Source: Streptosporangium carneum
Lineage (GTDB): Bacteria; Actinomycetota; Actinomycetes; Streptosporangiales; Streptosporangiaceae
Assembly (NCBI RefSeq): GCF_027922005.1
Contig: NZ_BSEV01000028.1
Span: 46,531 to 110,530, forward strand
DNA length: 64,000 nucleotides
Reading direction: 5' to 3'
Of this stretch, positions 27,299-35,113 are shown piece after piece. The notes under the pieces were generated by a model. That model was not told where the DNA came from. It did not search any database and was given only the letters and a program-made list of their open reading frames with translations. A program made the translations under genes and the position numbers. The first letter of the stretch is position 1, and every line of letters starts with the position of its first letter.

Positions 27299-28546
27299 AT
27301 GGCGATCGAACTGACTGTGGGACCCGTCGCGCACGGTGGCTGGTGCGTCGCTCGCCATGACGGCCGGGTGGTCTTCGTACGGCACGCGCTCCCCGGCGAG
27401 CGCGTCCTCGCCGAGATCACCGAGGAGACCGCGAGGTTCCTGCGGGCCGACGCGGTCGAGATCCTCGACCCCTCGCCCGACCGGGTGACCCCGCCCTGTC
27501 CGTTCGCGGGCCCGGGGCGCTGCGGGGGCTGCGACTGGCAGCACGCCTCCCTCGACGCCCAGCGCCTGCTGAAGACCGACGTGGTGGCCGAGCAGCTGAA
27601 GCGGCTGGCCGGGATCGAGTGGAAGGGCATCGTCGAGGAGGTGCCGGGCGCCCCGGACGGCCTCGGCTGGCGCACCCGCGTCCAGTTCGCCGTCGACCGC
27701 GACGGAGTCCTGGGGCTGCGACGCCACCGTTCCCACGACATCGAGCCGATCGACGCCTGCCTGATCGCCCACCCCGAGGTGGAGAACGTCGGCGCCGAGG
27801 TCATGAACTGGCGCAACGCCTCCTCCGTCGAGGTCATCGCCTCCAACACGGGGGACCAGGCCGTCGTGGTGGCCCCCAAGCCGCGCCGTACGGTGGCCGT
27901 GCCGGATCTCGACACGAGCGTGGCCGTCTTCGTGGACGAGGGCAGGGGGCACTCCCGCGTCGTGCACGGCCGCAACCACCTCGTCGAGCGCGTCGGAGAC
28001 CGCGACTTCCAGGTCACCGGCAGCGGTTTCTGGCAGGTCCATCCCGGAGCCGCGGAGACCCTGCTGGCCACCGTCCTGGAGTTCGCCGCCCCGCAGCCGG
28101 GGGAGTGGGCGCTCGACCTCTACTGCGGTGTCGGCCTGTTCGCCGCGGGCCTGGCGGAGGCGGTCGGTCCCGGCGGCGCGGTGTTCGGCGTCGAGTCCGA
28201 GTCGGTGGCCGTGCGCGACGCCGAACGCAATCTTCGCGACCTTCCCCAGGCGCGCTTCGCCAGGGGCCGTGTCGAGAACGCCCTCGATCACTTCGGCGTC
28301 GAGCGCGCCGACCTGGTCGTCGTCGACCCGCCCCGCGCGGGTCTCGGCCGTGACGTCGTCGACCGTCTCGCGAGCCTCGAGGCCACCCGGATCGTCTACG
28401 TCTCCTGCGATCCCGCGACCCTGGCCCGGGACCTCGCCTGGTTCGGCGACCGTGACTACGGCCTCGCCGACCTGCGGGCCTTCGACGCCTTCCCGATGAC
28501 CCACCACGTGGAGTGCGTGGCGCTGCTGGTCAACGGTTCGATCTAG
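27299..28546 (+). CDS. RNA uracil-C5 methyltransferase (TrmA/RlmD type)
   Basis: 415 residues from ATG 27299; a TTG at 27269 directly after GGGGAGG would add ten residues. A TRAM-like strand domain leads. Cysteines C67, C75 and C78 (CPFAGPGRCGGC), with a fourth likely in DACLIAHP, form the [4Fe-4S] site. The SAM loop is LDLYCGVGLFAAG, and the catalytic Cys is C370 in VYVSCDPATLARDL. It methylates a uridine in tRNA or 23S rRNA; the target is not decidable. Its last 19 codons are duplicated at 39741-39806, so the present 3' end may have come with the integrated element. Confidence 0.92.
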   Translation: MAIELTVGPVAHGGWCVARHDGRVVFVRHALPGERVLAEITEETARFLRADAVEILDPSPDRVTPPCPFAGPGRCGGCDWQHASLDAQRLLKTDVVAEQLKRLAGIEWKGIVEEVPGAPDGLGWRTRVQFAVDRDGVLGLRRHRSHDIEPIDACLIAHPEVENVGAEVMNWRNASSVEVIASNTGDQAVVVAPKPRRTVAVPDLDTSVAVFVDEGRGHSRVVHGRNHLVERVGDRDFQVTGSGFWQVHPGAAETLLATVLEFAAPQPGEWALDLYCGVGLFAAGLAEAVGPGGAVFGVESESVAVRDAERNLRDLPQARFARGRVENALDHFGVERADLVVVDPPRAGLGRDVVDRLASLEATRIVYVSCDPATLARDLAWFGDRDYGLADLRAFDAFPMTHHVECVALLVNGSI

Positions 28547-28554
28547 CCTCCGAC
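28490..28554 (+). repeat. Left copy of the att-like repeat (methyltransferase 3' end)
   Basis: Runs from TTCCCGATGACC through the TAG stop to CCTCCGAC. It matches 39741-39806 with a 30-bp identical core at 28507-28536. This copy completes the intact methyltransferase gene. Confidence 0.75.
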
Positions 28555-28611
28555 CAGGAGTTGCGCAACACGTCATCTGTCGGTGTGAGTCATTGTGAGC
28601 CGGCGTTTTTC

Positions 28612-28639
28612 AAGATCGTTGCGCACGGGATGCGCACGA
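28612..28639 (+). repeat. 28-bp direct repeat, left arm (R28)
   Basis: AAGATCGTTGCGCACGGGAT and eight further bases; it differs from 39656-39683 at one position of 28. It starts 57 nt after the left att copy. In the right copy the same bases encode the integrase tail SKIVAHEMRT. Confidence 0.7.
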
Positions 28640-29229
28640 TCACGAACCCGCTTCGCCCCACTCCGCGGAGACAAAGCGAAAGCCAGATCGATATCCACTG
28701 CCGAGTGGATCTCATGCAGATCGTCACATAAGGTCTCCGGCATCCGGTTGCGGAGGGGAGTCGCCCTCGCCCCGCAGTCGCAAGGCTCCCGCCTCAGGCG
28801 GGGGCCTTCGCCGTCCCGGAAGCTCCCAGAGCGCCCCTAGGCCTCCAGGGGGATCCTCCTGAGCTGAACCTCCTGGGGTCGTCCTCGCGGCCCACAGGGG
28901 CTCACCTGCCCAAAGTGAAAGCCCCGGCCGAAACCGGGGCCCTCAACCCCCGCGTAGGCGGGGAGCGGAACTCGTCGGCCAGGTAGGCGATTTCGGCCTT
29001 GGGATCATCCTCACCAGCGCCCACCACGGCGCCTGAAGAGGAAGTTCGACCGCGCCACCCAGGGCCGCCCCGACAACGTGGGCGCGCTCGTCAAGCTGTT
29101 GGCCGCAACGGTCGACATCCCCGCCGGAACCGTCGTGCACGGATTCGGCATCGACATCTGGAGCAATCCGCCAGGTGTTCGCCGATCGAGCTGGAAACAC
29201 TGATCCGGCCGGCTGAGGCAGCACGCCAC
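28640..29229. other. Non-coding stretch with hairpins and a gene fragment
   Basis: No intact gene. A 12-bp hairpin lies at 28782-28808 (AAGGCTCCCGCC paired with GGCGGGGGCCTT, one G-T pair). A second, at 28921-28940, reads GCCCCGG-CCGAAA-CCGGGGC, preceded by AAA as a minus-strand terminator would be. An open fragment at 29039-29203 (RKFDRATQGRPDNVGALVKL, ending WKH) has no start or ribosome site and looks like the remains of a longer protein I cannot name. Confidence 0.45.
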
Positions 29230-29268
29230 GACGCCCCCGTTCTCCGTGCTGGAGGCGGGGGCGCCGTC
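29230..29268 (-). terminator. Terminator of the small exported protein gene
   Basis: GCCCCCG (29233-29239) pairs with CGGGGGC (29256-29262), with outer GAC/GTC extending the stem past a bulge. It lies 18 bp beyond the stop of the minus-strand gene at 29287. Confidence 0.5.
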
Positions 29269-29286
29269 ATGCCGCTCAGTGCCGCG

Positions 29287-29586
29287 TCAGTCGAGCAAGA
29301 TGATCCTGTAGCCGACCAGCTTGCCCGATATGGACGCCACCGATATCTCGCCCACCCCTACCGGGTCGCCAGAGCGGTAGATGTACCCCACCTGAGGGTC
29401 TACGTGCAGGCCCTCGGCGTGGATCATTTGCCGGCCCGTGCCGCCCGTGCACTGGCTGTAGGCGGTGTTACCCGAGTGCCATGCGGTGCAGCCTGTCAGG
29501 GTGGCGTAGGCGGGGGATGCGGAGCCCACCAGCAGCGACGCGGTGAGCAGGGCGGTGGCGGACACAGCCGCGAACCGGTTTCTCAT
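29287..29586 (-). CDS. Small exported two-cysteine protein
   Basis: 99 residues. A clear Sec signal peptide (MRNRFAAVSATALLTASLLV then GSASPAYA) is followed by a mature part with two cysteines, GCTAWHSGNTAYSQCTGGTG, likely a disulfide. The mature part parallels the product of 32877-33188: CT, about ten residues, Y-x-x-C, then GTG. ATG 29586 follows GGAGGAAG; the longer frame upstream is not needed. Function unknown; it is secreted or surface-exposed. Confidence 0.75.
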   Translation of the reverse strand: MRNRFAAVSATALLTASLLVGSASPAYATLTGCTAWHSGNTAYSQCTGGTGRQMIHAEGLHVDPQVGYIYRSGDPVGVGEISVASISGKLVGYRIILLD

Positions 29587-29806
29587 GTGCGCTTCCTCCG
29601 ATTTCGAAGGTAAATGGCGCTTCCAGTAAGAAACTTTCCTAAATGGACGATACGTCCCAGGAAGGGCGACGCAAGCACTTTCCGCGCCCTCACCGGGACA
29701 AGAGCGCCTCGGCGCACCGACACTCCCCGGGGGCGTCCTGCTGTCTGCCTGCCCCGCCCGGCCGGTGGGCCGTACCCTGACCGCAACACCCCGAGGAGAG
29801 CGGAGC

Positions 29807-30187
29807 ATGAGCAGCGGAACCGTGGAAGCCCGCACCGCAGCGCACTGGTGGGCCGATCAACTCACCGGCCCGACAACCACCGAACAGGTCGAAGCGTTCC
29901 GCGCCGCTCTGGAGGCGGCCATTCTCGCCGGGCCGGTCAGCCATTGGTCGTGGCGGAAAGCAGTTGAGTCCGGAGACCCACATTGGGGGGCAATCCTGCG
30001 CGTCGTAGCTGCTGGCTACGATCCGGAGCCGATCCTCATCACAGCTCTGAAAGCCGCCGGAATCGAGGCCTCCGACCTACTGGAGCCCTTACCTCCCGAA
30101 ACGATCATGTGGATCAATCCTGGCCAGGTCCGCGTCTCCTCCGGACACAGCGACACCGTCGCGGAGCTGAAGCTGATCGCCCTCTAG
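29807..30187 (+). CDS. Hypothetical soluble protein
   Basis: 126 residues from ATG 29807, which follows GAGGAGAGCGGAG. It is Trp- and Ala-rich and mostly helical (AAHWWADQLTG, TTEQVEAFRAALEAAILAG, WGAILRVVAAGYDPEPILIT), with a C-terminal strand-like tail. No membrane segment or catalytic motif is visible, and I do not recognise the family. It is divergent from the exported protein gene at 29287, with 220 bp between them. Confidence 0.65.
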   Translation: MSSGTVEARTAAHWWADQLTGPTTTEQVEAFRAALEAAILAGPVSHWSWRKAVESGDPHWGAILRVVAAGYDPEPILITALKAAGIEASDLLEPLPPETIMWINPGQVRVSSGHSDTVAELKLIAL

Positions 30188-30447
30188 GCCCTCCGCTGAG
30201 GAAGGGCGTTGTCTTGAGGATTTCGAAGGCTGAACGGGCACGGCTCTGCCTCGCCGCCGACGGAAGCCAGGCAGATGCACAAGGCGGTGCTGAAGGCTGC
30301 CGCGATTGGACACGAGGGCGGGGTGACCGCCGAGCAGGTGAACCGACAAGCCCTGCTCTGGCTGAGAAACCCGGGAAGGAACATGGGGTTTTGCTGAGAA
30401 ACCTCCACACCCCTAGCTAGAGTTCCACCCTGGGTAAGCCTCCCAAA

Positions 30448-30777
30448 ATGACCATCCCGACCCAGCTCGCCCTGTGCGCCTTCCTCGACGACCCCACAAG
30501 GGAGATGTACGGGCTGGAGATCTGCGCCGCCGCCGGGCCGGCCAGCGGTGCCATCCACCCCATCCTCGCCCGCGCCCTTCACCATGCACTTGAATGCACC
30601 CACGCCCTCGGTTTCGACCTCGACCGCATCCCCACCTACGAGCTCGACCGGTCTGGTAGCTACTGGAGGTGCATCACCCCGGGCGCCTACTGCCCGAAGG
30701 CAGCCCACAACCGGTACGGCTACGCCAAGGTCACCAACCGGCGGCACAAGTGCTCGCAGTACCCCAACGGCCAGTGA
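30448..30777 (+). CDS. Chimeric protein: PadR-type N-terminus on an unrelated Cys-rich tail
   Basis: 109 residues. The first ~45 (PTQLALCAFLDDPTREMYGL, then EICAAAGPASGAIHPILAR) match the start of the PadR winged helix including the recognition helix. The frame then changes character to HHALECTHALGFDLDRIPTY and a tail with four cysteines (WRCITPGAYCPKAA, HKCSQYPNGQ) that is not PadR-like. It looks like a PadR gene cut after the recognition helix and fused in frame to a phage-like fragment. The ribosome site is weak. It may be a pseudogene or a new small DNA-binding protein. Confidence 0.5.
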   Translation: MTIPTQLALCAFLDDPTREMYGLEICAAAGPASGAIHPILARALHHALECTHALGFDLDRIPTYELDRSGSYWRCITPGAYCPKAAHNRYGYAKVTNRRHKCSQYPNGQ

Positions 30778-30812
30778 CGGTGGAAGCGCGCCTGATCCGA
30801 TGCAAGACGAAT

Positions 30813-30845
30813 GAGCCCCTGCTTCCCTCGGGACGACAGGGGCTC
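30813..30845 (+). terminator. Terminator after the PadR chimera
   Basis: Perfect 9-bp stem GAGCCCCTG/CAGGGGCTC with a 15-nt loop, followed by TGCGTTTTC. Confidence 0.7.
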
Positions 30846-31208
30846 TGCGTTTTCAGCCCCCGCCTGGAGCTGGTCCTCGTCGAGGCGCGCCCCCTGCGGA
30901 GGCCGAGGCGCCGGCCCGCGGCTGAATCCGGCTCGGCCCCGGCCCCGGCGAGGGGAGCCGGGCCCTCAGCCCGCCCTACTGGGCAGTGCGACATCGACTC
31001 CCAGGGCTTCCAACGCCCTGAGGGTGCTCCGCTGCTGGTGACCGAGACGGTCAACGTGTGGCGAAGGTAATACGGACAGTACGCATTTAGGCGAAGGCCG
31101 GGTACTTCGGAAAACACCGTCTTATGATCAGCAAGGCCGGGAAGGATCCGTTCCTTCTCTGTCGCTCCTGAAGACCTCCGAAGCAGACACCCCCAGCCAG
31201 GAGTCCGG
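30846..31208. other. Gap upstream of the WD40 gene with a possible gene remnant
   Basis: No intact gene. On the minus strand, about 31066 down to 30965, a frame reads HVDRLGHQQRSTLRALEALG and soon stops; it resembles the C-terminal helix of a regulator but has no body. The last ~130 bp should hold the WD40 promoter. Confidence 0.35.
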
Positions 31209-32492
31209 TTGTCTTACCCTCCAGTGCCGCAGCCCTTCGGAGCGCAAATCGTGCCCGCCATGGGCGGCCGCGCCGCGTACGTCGGGATAGTGACCTGCGG
31301 ACTCCTGGACGGCCGCCCGATCGTGATCAGCGAGGGTTACAACGACATGGTGCGAGTCTGGGATCTGGCCTCTCACCGGCAGATAGGTCCCTCGCTGACA
31401 TGCGAAGAAGGACACGACCCTTGGTCGATAGCCTACGGACAGATCGATGGCCGTCCCGTCGCCGTCAAGGGCCAGGGCGACCTGATCATCTGGGAGCTGA
31501 CCGGACACGCTCACGCTGAGCAACCCAGCGCCCCCCGCTACATCCGATACAACGCTCCTGGATCAATCTACGCACTGGCATGCACCATGCTGTACGGCCG
31601 CTCGGTCGCGGTCACCGGCAGCTACGACTGCACCGTACGCATGTGGGATCTGGCCGTCGGAACCCAGATCGGTGAGCCGTTGCACGGCCATGGGTCCGTA
31701 GTCAGATCGGTGGCCGCTGGAATGCTGGCCGGACGAGCGATCGCTGTCAGCAGTAGCGAAGATCACACCATCCGTGTCTGGGATCTGAATGCCGGCCAGG
31801 CGATCGGCGGCCCGTTAACCGGTCATACCGACGAGGTGTGGGCGGTGGACATCGGAATGCTGGATGGGCGCCCCATCGCCGTGAGCGGCGGCGACGACGA
31901 CACCGTCCGCGTATGGCACCTGCCTACCGGCCAGCAGGTCGGCCCTCCCTTGACCGGCCATACTGGCCGCGTCCGGGCGGTTGCCTTCGGCGCCCCTGAC
32001 GGCCGCCCCATCGCCGTCAGCGGCAGCGAGGACTACAGCATCCGCGTGTGGGACCTGCGGACCGGCCGCCAAATCGGCCTGCCGATGGAGGACGACCGCA
32101 CCATCGGCATCCGCTCGATCGCCTACACGCTGCTGGGCGGCCGTCCCCGAGTCGTGGCAGCCGACGGCATGGGCAGGGCGCGCGTGTGGAATCTGGACGC
32201 GCACCATGCGATGGGGATGACCAGGCCCACGCAGATCGCTCCCGTGCTGCCCGACATGTGGACCGACCCCGACACCGGCGACGTCTATGACCTGACGGGC
32301 CCCATCGTCGACGATGACGGCAGAGAGTGGGACTACATCGACTGGGACGGCTTCGAGCCGCTGCTCGTTGAGGACGGGGATTTGGCCCTCGGCATCGTCC
32401 AGGTCCACCAGCAGTGGGGGCTCAGATCTATCATCACGTCAGCGTCGGGGCGTCAGCACGGCAGAGACGATGAGGACGACTGGACCGAATAG
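31209..32492 (+). CDS. WD40-repeat beta-propeller protein
   Basis: 427 residues made of about seven repeats of ~43 residues with the pattern GRPIAVSGSEDxTIRVWDL followed by TGxQIGxPLTGHT. The tail (from about 345) is acidic, includes DPDTGDVYDLTG, and ends DDEDDWTE. No signal peptide or catalytic domain is fused, so it should be a cytoplasmic scaffold. The start is TTG 31209, six bases after AGGAG. WD40 proteins of this repeat type in Actinobacteria often accompany kinases or NTPases, but none is adjacent here. The next small ORF overlaps its stop. Confidence 0.85.
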   Translation: MSYPPVPQPFGAQIVPAMGGRAAYVGIVTCGLLDGRPIVISEGYNDMVRVWDLASHRQIGPSLTCEEGHDPWSIAYGQIDGRPVAVKGQGDLIIWELTGHAHAEQPSAPRYIRYNAPGSIYALACTMLYGRSVAVTGSYDCTVRMWDLAVGTQIGEPLHGHGSVVRSVAAGMLAGRAIAVSSSEDHTIRVWDLNAGQAIGGPLTGHTDEVWAVDIGMLDGRPIAVSGGDDDTVRVWHLPTGQQVGPPLTGHTGRVRAVAFGAPDGRPIAVSGSEDYSIRVWDLRTGRQIGLPMEDDRTIGIRSIAYTLLGGRPRVVAADGMGRARVWNLDAHHAMGMTRPTQIAPVLPDMWTDPDTGDVYDLTGPIVDDDGREWDYIDWDGFEPLLVEDGDLALGIVQVHQQWGLRSIITSASGRQHGRDDEDDWTE

Positions 32493-32668
32493 TGAGCCAG
32501 GCATGCGATCGTCTGTTCATCGATACCTCGCGGCCTTGCCCCTCCTCCCATGGGCGCGTCGCCGGCTGGGCGCTCACCGTCGACACCGCCGAGCGAGACA
32601 CCCTGGCCGCACTCGCCCAAGACTGCCCGAACGTGCCGCTCCCCACGGTCGCCGCCGAGGGCGCTTAG
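32492..32668 (+). CDS. Possible 58-residue ORF coupled to the WD40 gene
   Basis: GTG at 32492 overlaps the WD40 stop (TAGTGA) and the frame runs 58 codons (SQACDRLFIDTSRPCPSSHG at the start, PTVAAEGA at the end) to a TAG followed by a strong hairpin. Overlap and terminator support translation, but there is no good ribosome site and no recognisable family. Confidence 0.35.
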   Translation: MSQACDRLFIDTSRPCPSSHGRVAGWALTVDTAERDTLAALAQDCPNVPLPTVAAEGA

Positions 32669-32699
32669 GGCACCACCCGCTGACACCAGACGCACAAAC

Positions 32700-32736
32700 G
32701 CCCCGCTCGTCCTCCAGACAGGAGAACGGGCGGGGC
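32700..32736 (+). terminator. Terminator in front of leader copy A
   Basis: 16-bp stem with two imperfect pairs: GCCCCGCTCGTCCTCC (32700-32715), loop AGACA, GGAGAACGGGCGGGGC (32721-32736). The same hairpin design precedes leader copy B. Confidence 0.7.
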
Positions 32737-32743
32737 ATCCTGC

Positions 32744-32876
32744 TGTTCAGGCCTGGCGAAACGATCGCAGGACAGCGCGCCATGCAGCCGAAATATGGGA
32801 AACCGGGAGCTCCCCACCCCCAGCGATCGGTGGTCACCTTGAGGTGTCCTCCTTCCCAGTCGTAAGGAGTCATCCA
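32744..32876 (+). repeat. Repeated leader, copy A
   Basis: About 133 bp directly upstream of an exported-protein gene. Blocks shared by all three copies are TGTTCAGGC, GGCGAAAC, CATGC(A/G)GCCGAAATAT, GAGCTCCCC and CGATCGGTGGTC or its near match, ending in the ribosome site. Copies A and B also share GGTCACC-TTGA-GGTGTCC, a small inverted repeat. Confidence 0.8.
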
Positions 32877-33188
32877 GTGCGAATCCGCCGACTATCCGCA
32901 GTCCTACTCGCGACGGCACTGGGCGCCGCCACGGTCGTCACCGGGGCGACACCGGCGCAGGCCGAGCCCACTGACTGCACCATCAGCGTCACCGCCGAGG
33001 GGTACACCAGCTACTGCGCGAGCGGCACCGGCTACCACCTGATCGGCGTGTCCTGGAAGCACCCCAACCCGCAAATGCCCGAGTCTGGAGTGTGGTACGG
33101 CGAGTGGGCGCCCGTCGGCGGCAAATCCGTCGTGAAGCCTCCCTTCGCCAGGGAGATCACCGGCGTTGGCGTTGTGAAAAAAGGCTAG
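32877..33188 (+). CDS. Small exported two-cysteine protein behind leader copy A
   Basis: 103 residues from GTG 32877 (AAGGAG seven bases upstream). The signal peptide MRIRRLSAVLLATALGAATV ends at ATPAQA. The mature part DCTISVTAEGYTSYCASGTG has two cysteines and matches the product at 29287-29586 (CT...Y-x-x-C...GTG). The tail is short and basic (GVGVVKKG). Function unknown. The signal peptide start resembles those behind leaders B and C, suggesting the leader and signal-peptide coding were copied together. Confidence 0.75.
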   Translation: MRIRRLSAVLLATALGAATVVTGATPAQAEPTDCTISVTAEGYTSYCASGTGYHLIGVSWKHPNPQMPESGVWYGEWAPVGGKSVVKPPFAREITGVGVVKKG

Positions 33189-33195
33189 TAAGAGT

Positions 33196-33232
33196 GCCCC
33201 GCTCGCCCTCCTGTGTGGAGGGCGAGCGGGGC
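33196..33232 (+). terminator. Terminator between exported genes A and B
   Basis: Perfect 16-bp stem GCCCCGCTCGCCCTCC/GGAGGGCGAGCGGGGC with loop TGTGT, 8 bp after the stop of gene A. Confidence 0.85.
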
Positions 33233-33239
33233 GTCCTGT

Positions 33240-33369
33240 TGTTCAGGCCCGGCGAAACAGCCACGGACCTCAAACCATGCGGCCGAAATATGAGGAAATG
33301 CGAGCTCCCCACCCCCAGTGATCGGTGGTCACCTTGAGGTGTCCTCCCACCCGACCGTGAGGAGCCACC
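33240..33369 (+). repeat. Repeated leader, copy B
   Basis: About 130 bp matching copies A and C over nearly its whole length, including CATGCGGCCGAAATAT, GAGCTCCCCACCCCCAG, GATCGGTGGTCACCTTGAGG and CCGTGAGGAGCCACC just before the ATG. Confidence 0.8.
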
Positions 33370-33636
33370 ATGAAGATCCGCCGATTGTCAGCCGCAGCCC
33401 TGCTCGCAGCGGCACTGGGCACGGCCGCCCTGGCCGGCGTCACACCCGCTTCCGCCACTGCTCAGGTCAGCTCCGCCACTGCTCAGGCCGTAGTGTGGGC
33501 AGGCCCCTACGCCACCTATAGAAAGTGCGAGGACGCACGTCAATACGTCCTCACGCACGACCCCGTCTTGTTTGCCGACCCGTGCGAGTACAGCAGCGAG
33601 ACTCCTCCCGGCTTCTACTTCCTCTACGTCTACTGA
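33370..33636 (+). CDS. Small exported two-cysteine protein behind leader copy B
   Basis: 88 residues. The signal peptide MKIRRLSAAALLAAALGTAA ends near TPASA. The mature part has AGPYATYRKCEDARQYVLTH, a second Cys in ADPCEYSS, and ends FYFLYVY. It is a paralogue of the product at 35114: both have (W)xxGPYxTxxxC, a central helix, a second Cys and a final aromatic strand. ATG 33370 follows GTGAGGAG. Function unknown; a disulfide-held secreted peptide is likely. Confidence 0.75.
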   Translation: MKIRRLSAAALLAAALGTAALAGVTPASATAQVSSATAQAVVWAGPYATYRKCEDARQYVLTHDPVLFADPCEYSSETPPGFYFLYVY

Positions 33637-33665
33637 GCCGGCAGACGGACGGTTCGGGGCTGCGG

Positions 33666-33942
33666 TCAGGCCTTGGCGGTTTTCTGCAACGCGACCCACG
33701 CCCGGTGCCCGTCATCCACCGTTCCCACCACGAGTGCTTGTGGAACACCTCCAGGGCGTCCAAGTGTGCCGCGCGAGCCTCCGCCGGCCCGGCCCCCGCT
33801 GCTCCTCCGTGACCTCCGCCTCGCCCGTCGGCGCCGCGACCGACGACGGCAGCGCGTCCGTCACCTCCTGCACCTGGGCGTCGGCTGCCCAGTGGGCGCG
33901 CTGCGCGGCGATCAGGGTGTCTGGGAACGCGTAGTCGGATAT
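33666..33942 (-). pseudogene. Frameshifted copy 1 of a small gene (WW-VDD family)
   Basis: Minus-strand remnant of a small actinobacterial protein: LIAAQRAHWAADAQVQEVTD and ALPSSVAAPTGEAEVTEEQR in one frame, EARAAHLDALEVFHKHSWW in a second, and VDDGHRAWVALQKTAKA to the stop in a third. Two frameshifts are needed. Where ATG is expected after GGGGGAGGC the sequence is ATA, so the start is lost too. A second copy lies at 35396-35678. Each lies just after, and opposite to, an exported-protein gene. Confidence 0.65.
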
Positions 33943-34174
33943 GCCTCCCCCGGGTGTGCGTGGTTCCGGGTGATCCTATTCCGATCAGTATGTCGGACCG
34001 AAAAACCTCATGCGGTGGCGCGGCCGTACACATCGATCGGGCCTTCTCGATGACGCACCGCGACACCCTCCAGGCGAAGCGGATACAGATGTCCAAATGC
34101 GGACATTTAGCAACCCGGCGTCATCGGCAGCCGTCTCATCAGCGTCCGCACCTAACCTCCTGGGAGGGCTGCTC

Positions 34175-34627
34175 GTGTTCAGACGCTTACTCGCTTGCGC
34201 CATGCTCGGCTCAGCGCTCATCGCCCCGATCGTCGTCGCCCTGCCCGCCTCCGCGGCCACCGGGTCATGGACCGTATACCAGCCCCAGGGCACGATCACC
34301 TCTGATGGCGGATCCGCCATCACCTACTTCAGCAAAGCGACCACCCCGAGCACCGGCCAGATCACTGGCACGACCCTGCTGGTCCAGCCCTACTCCAACG
34401 GCAGAACAAGCGAAACGGTCGATGTCTGCTACCAGGAGCCGGGCACCGCCACCGACTACAGATGCGCAGGCCCGTTCTCCTTCAGCAGCAGCATGGGGAT
34501 ATGGCTTCACAGCTTCGATGGCCTGGACCCTAAGGGCACGATCACCGTCAAGCACACCCTGCACGGAGGCACCTACCCCGCGGCCGGCACCGGAGTAGAC
34601 CGCGTCACAGTGGACTACCAGTACTAA
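34175..34627 (+). CDS. Exported protein with one predicted disulfide
   Basis: 150 residues from GTG 34175 (GGGAGG seven bases upstream). The signal peptide (FRRLLACAMLGSALIAPIVV, then ALPASA) leads into a beta-rich, Thr/Ser/Gly-rich mature domain with two cysteines in DVCYQEPGTATDYRCAG. It has no leader copy in front and is not a clear paralogue of the other exported proteins. Function unknown. The 3' end overlaps a possible minus-strand ORF. Confidence 0.7.
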   Translation: MFRRLLACAMLGSALIAPIVVALPASAATGSWTVYQPQGTITSDGGSAITYFSKATTPSTGQITGTTLLVQPYSNGRTSETVDVCYQEPGTATDYRCAGPFSFSSSMGIWLHSFDGLDPKGTITVKHTLHGGTYPAAGTGVDRVTVDYQY

Positions 34628-34856
34628 CCCGCACGCACGCAAAAGGCGCCCCGCCGCCCTCCGAGGAGGACGACGGGGTGCCGCGCGTTCCGAGGTGAGG
34701 TCCCGACCGGCATGGCCGCACGTCCGAGACCCACAGCTCTCGACCGGACTCGAAATCCCGCTTGTGACCAGCGCGATCCAGACGCTCTGTGGCGTCACTC
34801 CAGTCGTGGTTGGCAATCTCCGCGGCGAACTCGCGCGCAAGACGGCCAAGCGCCAT
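34605..34856 (-). CDS. Short minus-strand ORF, probably the 5' end of a truncated gene
   Basis: ATG 34856 has GGTAGGAGGG upstream. The first ~45 residues (MALGRLAREFAAEIANHDWS, DATERLDRAGHKRD) look like a genuine conserved N-terminus that I associate with a longer actinobacterial protein of unknown function. After that the frame loses character and runs through the terminator at 34645-34682 and into the tail of the gene at 34175. I read it as a truncated gene. Confidence 0.4.
   Translation of the reverse strand: MALGRLAREFAAEIANHDWSDATERLDRAGHKRDFESGRELWVSDVRPCRSGPHLGTRGTPSSSSEGGGAPFACVRVSTGSPL
34645..34682 (+). terminator. Terminator after the exported protein gene at 34175
   Basis: 18-bp stem with three G-T or mismatched pairs: GGCGCCCCGCCGCCCTCC, loop GA, GGAGGACGACGGGGTGCC. 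It begins 17 bp after the stop. Confidence 0.7.
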
Positions 34857-34981
34857 GGGTCCCTCCTACCAGGACGGGGCGGCTTGGTTGACCATCCGAA
34901 CAGGTCACCGCCCAATGTGGCTGTGCCCTGAGGCAGGCGAGCAAGCAGGGGCTGCCTATCCCTGCTCGCTCCTCTGCTCAC

Positions 34982-35113
34982 TGTTCAGGCCCGGCGAAAC
35001 AACCCGCGAACGGCGCGCCATGCAGCCGAAATATAGGAAACCGGGAGCTCCCCGCCCCCGGCGATCGGTGGTCCTCTGAAGGTGTTCTCCTACCCGACCG
35101 TGAGGAGTCACCC
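34982..35113 (+). repeat. Repeated leader, copy C
   Basis: About 132 bp matching copies A and B: GTTCAGGCCCGGCGAAACAA, GCGCGCCATGCAGCCGAAAT, GGAAACCGGGAGCTCCCC, CGATCGGTGGTC and ACCCGACCGTGAGGAGTCAC before the GTG. It is closest to A in the first half and to B next to the start. Confidence 0.8.

Noticed and set aside
28943..28966. Single CRISPR-like unit (CCCCCGCGTAGGCGGGGAG), resembling type I-E repeats
   Set aside because: Only one copy; no second repeat at spacer distance and no cas genes. It is better seen as another GC hairpin.
30184..30747. Long minus-strand frame over the PadR chimera
   Set aside because: No start signal and a composition typical of antisense frames in GC-rich DNA; the plus frame carries the PadR motif.
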